Shown here: positions 61,101-64,000 of the stretch, in pieces
Layout of the letters: each line of letters begins with the position of its first letter
Position numbering within the stretch: the stretch's first letter is position 1
Source: Durusdinium trenchii
Lineage: Eukaryota; Sar; Dinophyceae; Suessiales; Symbiodiniaceae
DNA length: 64,000 nt
Assembly (NCBI GenBank): GCA_963970005.1
Contig: CAXAMN010023361.1
Span: 1,725,456 to 1,789,455 of the forward strand
Reading direction: 5' to 3'
Position numbers and translations under genes: made by a program
Notes under the pieces: model-generated
Database searches by the model: none
The model's input: only the letters and a program-made list of their open reading frames with translations
Told to the model about the DNA's origin: nothing

Positions 61101-63465
61101 TTCCCCCATGTGGCCCCACTCCTCTTCCAGATCATCGGGACCTGAGTAGTTGGCAAGGAATCGCCCCTTTTCCGCGTCTCGCTTCCGGATGTCACTGTCC
61201 GACCAATGCTTGCGGAGGACCTCCTCCACGACTCGAACTCCAAACTCCCCACGAAGTTCAGCATGGAGAACATTTCGTTCCATCACATCCAGGCCGGAGT
61301 CCATGAACAAGTACCAACCCTGGATAAAGTCTGGCAGAATCTCCGGAAGCTGATGGCGGCTCCATTCGCTGGTATCCTGGCGATCATCCCTTGACCACGA
61401 CTGCCCGTAGGAGTCATACCAGGACCAGTCATAGTAGCCCTGCCAACCATTGTAGTGGGTGTCCCACTCTTCGATGGGATCTTGGAACTCTGAGTCTCCT
61501 TGTCCAGACGAGACCTCATGAGGCCCCTGCTGACTCTCTCCCCCTGGCTCACTGCGGGTGTGAGAGCTTGGATGGCGTCCTGCCGTTGACGATGCCGGCC
61601 ACGTTGAGGTCGATGCCATGCCATGGTCTCGCTGGTATCGTGCCATTGACTGTTGGGCTCGAGTGTAGGCCTCAGCCTTTCGCAGAATGAAATCTCCCAT
61701 GGGTTCGCCCCGTTGTCTCTTCGTTCCACGGAAGTACTTCAGCAAAAGCTCGGACATCTCGGGCACTTTGGGTTGTCCTCGTTCGGCACGAAGGGCAGCA
61801 ACCAAGACACGCACCCCGCCGTCATGAGACAGCCAGTTGGCTGGCTTCCCAATCAACACTCTCCGGGCCGGTCCACGAAGTTCAGCAGCTATGCGGGGAC
61901 CGCACAGGTACCGCTTCTCTTTGACCACGGTTTGCTCGTAGAGGAGGCACATTTCAATGAACTCTTCAAAGCAAACAGCTTCTCCCCCCCAGACGGGCAC
62001 TCCATCCTTGCTCTTCTGTACCCCAGTGTTGAGGCCACCTGTCGACTCTGTACGGCTCGGCAGTGCAGAGTACAAAGCATCACCTGTCCACATCCTACTG
62101 GAGCACAAGGCTCCGCTACCATGCAGGTAGCCCCTTCTCACAAGCCAGCTGTTGCGGGGATACTCCCGGCGTCAACGACGGTCAAGCTTGATGGAAATAA
62201 GTGTCTAGCTCTCTTCAATCAACTCGCACGGAAAGGACAGCGCAAAGCGGTCGAACGGGCGAGGGCGAATGAACCCGGCGGAGCACTAGGACACTGGATT
62301 TTGATCCACTTAGCTGGTAGCGAGTACCAAGGTTGGCTTGGGTACGAGTGACACATCAACATATATATATGCGGAAGCAGTTGATTCTCCCTTTGGAGGG
62401 TCGGCATTGTTTCATTCTACATAGATCTACCTCCCAGAGATAACCTCTTCTCAAGTCAATCTTCTCAACACTTTCTTGGATTGGTGCCTTAGACTCCTGA
62501 TGATTGCTGCATCTTGGGCTCACATACGTACTATGGTATGAGGGGCACCTGTGAACATGAGATTTCCGAGGATGACTCACCATCTTCAAGGTCTAAAACC
62601 GGAACCACTCGAGACGTTCTGTTTTTCTGCTGAATGACTCCAGCGTTGCTCATGCAGGTCACACCAAGTTGCTGCCGTCGCTGCCCCATCAATCGAAACA
62701 TTTATATAACATGTATATATATATATACAGTATAATACCCGGACCATCCTGCCTGGGTGTGGCTGGAGATCCCCAAGCAGTGTAGGGAAGTCAGGATGGT
62801 CCTGACAGGATGGTCCTGGTCCGCGCTTTTTAACCGGGTGACCCCGAAGGTTGGACCCCCCACAATACAGAGGAATCGCAGGTTTTTCAATGGTCCCAAT
62901 TATCGGTGGGTGAATCATTCTGTTATGGGGTCAACCAAAAGAACAACCTCTTGGATCGTCAGAGTTGTTTTTTCTCTTTTCGGACTCCAGTGGAGGCCCA
63001 GGATGACCGTATACTATATTGACTACTCCATCTTAGTTAACATGTATAGTCAATATTCAATATGGCAATGTAGGATTGGAACCCTTACTTTGGAATTCAA
63101 TATGGCAATGTTCGCAAGGTATATTATGTTTATGTTTGGATATGTTTTGAGTATTTTCATGTTTAATCTTCTGAAGGATGGCCATCAGGAATTCTGACCA
63201 CACAAAACTTAACGACACACACACAAACACATCACATTCTGCTTTTGATATGCAGTGACTTTGCACCTCATTTTTTCTTTCAATATATCCAACGTGTTTC
63301 AGTGACTTTGCACCCTCCGGACCATTCTGAAAACCTGGCTTTCGGCCTCAAAATGGCTGCTTTTTGGTCTCTTTTCGGCACGAAACGTACCCGGTCAACG
63401 GTGTCTTGGGCACAGCTAAGGCCTCACGCTTGAAGATTGCCCATGAGTGCGACCTGGCGCTCTTG
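49152..63465 (+). CDS. Deg/HtrA-type serine protease, partial, interrupted by very large introns
   Basis: Three exons are firm. 53780-53828 encodes CLLTNAHVVADASYVE, carrying the catalytic His of trypsin-fold Deg proteases. 54093-54125 encodes VRKAGNAKKFS. 63421-about 63465 encodes ASRLKIAHECDLALL, carrying the catalytic Asp. They join in phase to the family order LTNAHVV-x-YVEVR-x-H-x-CDLALL. A fourth, 49152-49249, reads AWVPRKTTEAVGGSASGLVE; it resembles the segment before the His (S-x-GSGF) and joins in phase to 53780, but 3-4 residues usual at that point would be missing, so a micro-exon may intervene. The catalytic Ser (GNSGGP) and any PDZ domain lie beyond the window. Deg proteases handle damaged or misfolded proteins. 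Visible donors are GC at 53829 and 54126. The last intron (54126-63420) carries a complete copia element in antisense. Family call strong, first exon tentative. Confidence 0.75.
51236..51672 (+). repeat. TTTCATTTGTCTCCCA repeats between two copies of a TTTACTGTTA segment
   Basis: Units of about 20 nt, CTTTCATTTGTCTCCCA with variants, occur about eight times, mixed with GGTTCCCGGCCGGCTTGT and GGCTGGGTGCTTGTGG blocks. The array lies between two copies of CCCCAAACAGTTTACTGTTA plus GGGGTTCTCAAT (about 51240 and 51633). A third diverged copy lies at about 53267, after the main satellite. Confidence 0.85.
51673..52885 (+). repeat. Satellite array: about 18 units of 50-76 nt with a 516-nt higher-order period
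   Basis: The unit contains CTGTCACTGNTGGTGTCCGC, CCTTTTCCGCTGGCCATG, CAGCATTTCTATTCATTTGT and CTCCCAGGT. A run of units with particular variants (GGGGACGCAAC, then CAGCATTTCTGTTC, then the shortened CTCCCTGGTGTCC unit) recurs exactly 516 nt later (51941 versus 52457). This shows duplication of a multi-unit block. Every unit ends in a pyrimidine tract plus CAG|G, the form of a dinoflagellate acceptor. The array lies upstream of the catalytic-His exon of the protease. Confidence 0.92.
53592..53652. other. Hairpin and alternating purine-pyrimidine stretch
   Basis: GTAGCTCGTGACGAGCAGCTAC at 53592-53613 is nearly self-complementary. It is followed at 53624-53652 by GTGTGTACACACGTGTGTAC and further alternating bases, a palindromic Z-DNA-prone sequence. 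The catalytic-His exon begins 130 bases downstream. Confidence 0.6.
54003..54031 (+). repeat. CTAGTAG-type repeat (array G), inside a Deg intron
   Basis: GATGTTACTAGTAGCTTCTT followed by GTGACTAGTAGTATGG: two units of the family core. It lies in the intron 53829-54092. Confidence 0.6.
54371..54394. repeat. (AT)n microsatellite hit by the copia insertion
   Basis: An alternating AT run immediately left of the element; the run resumes on the right at 62362-62370. The element inserted into this microsatellite. Confidence 0.9.
54390..54394. repeat. Target-site duplication, left copy
   Basis: TATAT flanks the left end and is matched by TATAT at 62362-62366. Five bases is the usual copia duplication. 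Since the target is an AT run the match is expected by chance too, so the exact edge rests on the TG...CA ends. Confidence 0.7.
54395..54634 (-). repeat. 3' LTR of the copia element
   Basis: 240 bp, identical base for base to 62122-62361 by eye. On the coding strand it begins TGTTGATGTGTCACTCG and ends GGCTACCTGCA. The stop codon of the RT/RNase H frame (54629-54631) lies inside it. Confidence 0.97.
54629..56017 (-). CDS. Copia Pol, second part: reverse transcriptase and RNase H
   Basis: This frame takes over where the upstream pol frame is broken. RT motifs: FLQGRSYQHDAYVIP, KACYGLVDAPLEWF and the catalytic box GHVDDFLFCG at residues 93-102. RNase H motifs: GWADAA, AAESLAAID, VTDSTNVYD and VHSDAQLANSLTK. 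All four acidic positions expected for the copia type are present. The annotated first residue is not a natural start: the protein should be entered from the preceding frame at about residue 7. The stop TGA uses the first bases of the 3' LTR (TGTTGA). RT copies the element RNA into DNA in the cytoplasmic particle; RNase H removes the RNA strand. Confidence 0.93.
   Translation of the reverse strand: MPREMFQGFLQGRSYQHDAYVIPTDEICDGLGIPAGSITKLKKACYGLVDAPLEWFLTVSEFLISIGFQRCVCDPCCFKYTDQHGKLVGLVSGHVDDFLFCGRESCVTWKGLCDQIQKKFQWGTWEYDSFTQCGVKVERTKTGGFDLSQTQYIDDIRELSISAERRREPKSHTTEGEKTRIRAVLGALSWCAQQTSPHLAAGVSLFLSQVRDSTVSTMIEINKLVYKTKCHRKHVLKIHGNIQISDLLVAGWADAAAQNRHDGKSTLGIVIGITSKRLLSGDLCPVSPVFWRSGKIERQCRSPGAAESLAAIDCEDAMYGIRLQVFEMLGNHVQVRHTEEQVAKIAGVLVTDSTNVYDRMQTEVYVPKGPEHRTSLELIGLKEASVKTQMPIRWVHSDAQLANSLTKDSEPQQLQKFYHLEQHWKIVDDPLMRSARNRKRLGLDALDNAHEENQSSESSGGC
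54635..54642 (-). promoter_or_regulatory. Polypurine tract for plus-strand priming
   Basis: On the coding strand CCGGGGGA directly precedes the TG of the 3' LTR. GGGGGA is a short but typical purine primer site. Confidence 0.6.
55965..60212 (-). CDS. Copia Pol, first part: methyltransferase-like domain, integrase, start of RT
   Basis: This frame runs on from gag-protease after a single UAG and is open to 55965; the first ATG is at 60044. Residues are counted from there. Residues 1-385 are low-complexity, and their 3' part overlaps the SAP ORF. From about 437 comes a domain with LFELACAPDSVLSKQM and WISTECGPFSRMQQ, resembling a Rossmann methyltransferase (see findings). The integrase has the HHCC finger (HIAMLHRNTGH...CSVC, 725-770) and a perfect DD35E core: D in SDCAFW, D in RVDPAGPW, E in SQVERAIQ with exactly 35 residues between the last two. 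The RT begins at MRWVLTWKREESGERKAKAR and loses its frame after GDVSG, where two bases are missing. ATGs at 58916 and 58880 (strong context GGGCCCATGG) could be internal starts. Confidence 0.9.
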   Translation of the reverse strand, partial: GQLLSASDPAPGRKVESAAGKVGYEFGELEHDSFWNSKNSGKTHGNKKDKHQDIHNMDQECPLNRPPGQGQCGTTQDNEAHQHVQTHDAHTRSNSRPSEPWNRLDSGTHFTCSSLAVLSKRSNDGLPVFGCEFHAHPCEAGALGPTGELIGAPVESRAPARSLRFEPEPLARFECVHHVQASHVFEPDELGRATTAPVPARRRGAEGLDEGAAEASSDRDRRRRGHAPSGQGSVTASADGGEHQQGSSPQGGPPEVCEGRDGSGYHGHGDSGDPQDEGLESGVQQHSRPCGGPRGIWTVVPLEVQGGEIPATGILPAGADNLVRGPMQSTTSSPGHMAEVSGTHRDSTHAGEEGHQDEDIGLPARSSVEQLSVGIGIECTADTRAGRGGQGNASEFDGDGEEPVRRHGTGEAELEGSQAPHSSCRGRHFYERMGPSVGAAVEGPMEAYELSDGETADGPECESRELSLSEVKTLSWKAERLLPDSMEALVQTRKPILFELACAPDSVLSKQMQLITNRSSSAQRFAYWNGHDIGTNTGVRAILVAIKKQRPEHVWISTECGPFSRMQQVNQRNEKQVLELKQKRESCIRMYVGGLAIYTYCYLLGIPTTWEWSETCDAWRLPMVQRVFQRYPPVFCVTKGCRVNLKDHKQGMLLSKGWKMATTHRSLAQQMELPCQCSGKHAVCQGALTRRSAYYTTEFARRVCRAILHPQRSGDIHGELSGQHGPPKYLKEHDMECCCNEIHHPRSDMKCSMCELSHESGEVLSLVGELEEDEPDLTPEEKETALKHIAMLHRNTGHGPIEHLVRALKSRRADPRIIELARTFDCSVCRELKRHVPRPRVSLEPLAPKWHVLQSDCAFWNHPHSKVRVQFTLLIDEGCRFRIGKVMRKGPGGVSGEQMIQFYQECWKPIFGKPHKLRVDPAGPWRSHMVDDYFSREQVELDVVPAEAHWGISQVERAIQCTKHIMTKLALAEPEISPEEALSEAVRVENEREVVRGYSPAQHALGRSPDAHGRFGSEVGPIDHETLCENPEGEFQRNQERMRTAEQAFTDFVYDDRITRAKNTRSYAPQRFLPGDLVFFWRIQGLTKGPAASSRSGGYTGPCRVLAVETRMTEEGNYHPGSVVWLVRAGRLIKANVTQLRHASAREETLEAITNPNPVLPWTFTQLTTDLGNNSFDDVSGEVPEPMEIEQSRDEEQVRTFRRVRQKRSAPECPVPSREASGSNEERNPFGHMADCDIPETFQDSYAECFWGSSQAAVEIGIEVPDSKRGRLYMTNHFQSFLSAQLRRKGVEVSERHMSDDEREQMRIAKGTEVKKFLAADALKALPPHLQPSRGVAMKMRWVLTWKREESGERKAKARCVVLGYQDPCYAERQTMAPTMSRSTRQILLVVAASHGMRVAKGDVSGLPAREVIPT
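58889..59665 (-). CDS. SAP-like domain protein nested in another frame of pol
   Basis: 258 residues from ATG 59665 (context CGAGCCATGT) to TAG 58889; the frame stays open to a TTG further upstream. Residues 6-40 (MSLAELRQRLSQHG, WTKAQLKLRLIEIEG) fit a SAP domain, a short DNA-binding helix pair. A helical, conserved-looking middle follows (NKAARRKADLQKFVKEEMGV, DPVGFGQWCHLKYKEV, CSPRLRRLATWLKSV), then a Ser/Lys-rich linker and a predicted coiled coil (EVKAMLQNLMVTVKNLSDDM). I recall similar ORFs at this place in other dinoflagellate elements, which supports real coding. It ends 24 bases beyond an ATG of the pol frame, so either coupled initiation or frameshifting could link the two. It could tether the particle or integration complex to DNA. 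Confidence 0.8.
   Translation of the reverse strand: MSLNQMSLAELRQRLSQHGEEAPKGWTKAQLKLRLIEIEGEEAMLPQAKEVSPLRQMEVNINKAARRKADLQKFVKEEMGVDITGMETVEILKMKALNRAYNSIPGHAEDPVGFGQWCHLKYKEVKSQQPEYCQRVLTTSSEGPCSPRLRRLATWLKSVGHIETPPMPEKKGTKTKTSGYQPGAASSSSQSGSASSAPQTPEQGEEVKAMLQNLMVTVKNLSDDMVQVKQSSKEAKRRTRHAEDVTSTSEWDQVSELQ
60213..62093 (-). CDS. Copia Gag and aspartic protease
   Basis: 626 residues from ATG 62093, 17 bases after the PBS, to TAG 60213. An in-frame GTG further up lies inside the LTR and is not credible. The helical N-terminal half (GEAVCFEEFIEMCLLYEQTV, FRGTKRQRGEPMGDFILRKA) is the capsid-like Gag domain. A zinc knuckle CFRCGGPHRIAEC lies at about 407-420; its spacing is CX2CX3HX4C, one residue shorter than the usual CX2CX4HX4C. 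The retropepsin active site is AVLDGGATRTIGS (about 475), with DGG in place of the common D[ST]G. The typical C-terminal strand pair ILLSIHSLRRLGAVIDFEND follows. Gag packages the RNA and builds the particle; the protease cuts the polyprotein. The frame continues past the UAG into pol without another stop. Confidence 0.93.
   Translation of the reverse strand: MWTGDALYSALPSRTESTGGLNTGVQKSKDGVPVWGGEAVCFEEFIEMCLLYEQTVVKEKRYLCGPRIAAELRGPARRVLIGKPANWLSHDGGVRVLVAALRAERGQPKVPEMSELLLKYFRGTKRQRGEPMGDFILRKAEAYTRAQQSMARYQRDHGMASTSTWPASSTAGRHPSSHTRSEPGGESQQGPHEVSSGQGDSEFQDPIEEWDTHYNGWQGYYDWSWYDSYGQSWSRDDRQDTSEWSRHQLPEILPDFIQGWYLFMDSGLDVMERNVLHAELRGEFGVRVVEEVLRKHWSDSDIRKRDAEKGRFLANYSGPDDLEEEWGHMGECDPMSLEAEGFSVDEIEAMVAEEERARSAMTAIQDNRRTLRDARARQHAVKMSRQFYGRPAASGGRDDGNRARAPMKCFRCGGPHRIAECKEKPKPPSQGHMAEEAAPFVFWNEHVAGMAGACDMSTESSQSFISTTQAVAEGKAVLDGGATRTIGSITALERVTDLNTRKRGATGVANIDFSDRPIFGFGNSSKNQCASTADLQVPMAGRLGTMRVHALDEGSAPILLSIHSLRRLGAVIDFENDLAVFRHVDPKKMIRLERSSAGHQLMPLTDDIYTQAVDLAKPLGSLKDLE
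62110..62121 (-). promoter_or_regulatory. Primer-binding site
   Basis: TGGTAGCGGAGC on the coding strand directly abuts the 5' LTR end and starts with the TGG that pairs with a tRNA CCA end. It agrees at 10 of 12 places with the initiator-methionine site common in copia elements (TGGTATCAGAGC). Confidence 0.75.
62122..62361 (-). repeat. 5' LTR of the copia element
   Basis: 240 bp, identical to the copy at 54395-54634. It should hold the promoter of the element, but I see no clear TATA box, in keeping with dinoflagellate promoters. Confidence 0.97.
62362..62366. repeat. Target-site duplication, right copy
   Basis: TATAT matching 54390-54394; the AT run continues to 62370. Confidence 0.7.
62367..63420. 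other. Right part of the Deg intron with small repeats
   Basis: GGACCATCCTG at 62741-62751 is inverted relative to two copies of CAGGATGGTCC (62792-62802, 62806-62816), giving alternative hairpins beside an (AT)n run. ATTCAATATGGCAATGT occurs twice (about 63054 and 63097), and CAGTGACTTTGCACC twice (about 63253 and 63299). No coding signal precedes the exon at 63421. Confidence 0.6.
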
Positions 63466-64000
63466 AGCGCGGTGCCCAAGTGGATGAGCGAGCTGGTGAC
63501 CCTTTGAGCGCTGCGCACTGCACCTGCGACCCATGAGGATTGGAGAAGAATGACAAACATGCCAACAGGTGAGAAATCACCGACTTGCCGATCACCGATT
63601 CTGTCCCTTGAGAAATCCCTTTTCTCACATAGTTTGGGCTTTCCATGACCCTTCTGAATCCACACGTCTTGTGTTTTGTGTGGATTTAGAAGATGTGTCT
63701 TTTAGCCTGTTCGAGATCAACTTCCGACAGTCCTTTCAGTTGCTTCTTCTTTCTGGCAAGAAAACAGACTGAAACATTTCCCCAGCAAACTCTTCCGCTT
63801 CTTTGGTGCGAAGGGACAGTTCATGCGAAAAAGGTTTTCATGCCAGCGAGACGTGGACCTAGCCCGAACATCGGTTACACTCCGAAACCATGGTTTTCAT
63901 GGATGGCATGGCCTCTTGGACCAAAACCGATGGTTTTCACTCCACCGAGGGTTTTGTCTCGGATCTCGACTTGAGCGGCTCGAGACTCTGTTTCGCTCGG
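63466..64000. other. Sequence after the last visible Deg exon
   Basis: The exon frame stops soon after CDLALL. No following exon with the family's FW or GYP motifs was found up to the window end, so the next one lies outside or is too short to recognise. Confidence 0.4.

Larger units (their letters stand above)
54395..62361 (-). mobile_element. Complete Ty1/copia LTR retrotransposon, 7967 bp, minus strand
   Basis: The element has identical 240-bp LTRs with TG...CA ends, a 5-bp duplication, a PBS abutting the 5' LTR and a short purine tract before the 3' LTR. Reading down the minus strand come Gag with zinc knuckle and aspartic protease, then a nested SAP-domain ORF, a methyltransferase-like domain, integrase, reverse transcriptase and RNase H. 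The order IN before RT is the copia order. It sits in antisense in a Deg-protease intron. Identical LTRs indicate very recent insertion. Oddities are one UAG between protease and the rest, an overprinted ORF, and a 2-nt deletion inside RT, so this copy cannot make full-length Pol by plain translation. Confidence 0.97.

Noticed and set aside
1..64000. tRNA, rRNA, CRISPR arrays or a spliced-leader gene
   Set aside because: None was seen on either strand; the only leader match is the 11-base fragment reported as a finding.

Overview
This window is nuclear DNA of a dinoflagellate, most like the Symbiodiniaceae. It holds three interrupted genes, all on the + strand. Their exons are tiny (21 to about 100 nt) and sit in introns of about 0.3 to 9.3 kb. 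Nearly every acceptor is AG|G, and the donors are a mixture of GC, GT and GA, which is the splice usage known from Symbiodinium. Ty1/copia polyproteins, A-poor low-complexity arrays and unidirectional gene order fit the same picture. There are no bacterial features. A 100-base assembly gap lies at 44560-44659.

Layout. 1-4.5 kb: the 3' end of a copia polyprotein (RNase H), then a GT-rich tract carrying a 490-residue ORF of unknown function. 5.2-6.9 kb: a decayed copia RT/RNase H fragment. 9.2-9.8 kb: an unidentified coding block split over two frames. 12.85-14.6 kb: four exons of a DUF4116-repeat protein. 14.6-27.7 kb: mostly unassigned sequence with a few exon-like GC-rich patches and a long pyrimidine tract. 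27.7-45.7 kb: a nearly complete vacuolar-type Ca2+/H+ exchanger (CAX) in 18 exons. 47.4-48.0 kb: a G/T-rich minisatellite. 49.2-63.5 kb: exons of a Deg/HtrA-type serine protease. Its introns hold a 2 kb composite satellite and, in antisense, a copia element of 7967 bp with identical 240-bp LTRs.

The copia element (54395-62361, minus strand) is the most remarkable object. The reading frame from gag-protease to the first part of reverse transcriptase is open for about 6.1 kb except for one UAG. A second ORF with a SAP-like domain is nested in another frame of that open stretch. A methyltransferase-like domain precedes the integrase, and a 2-nt deletion breaks the reverse transcriptase although the LTRs show no divergence.

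A second theme is a family of about 21-nt tandem repeats sharing a CTAGTAGCGATG-like core. It occurs at seven places, four of them inside introns of the recognised genes.

All exon joins were made by eye from reading-frame and family conservation; no transcript data were available.
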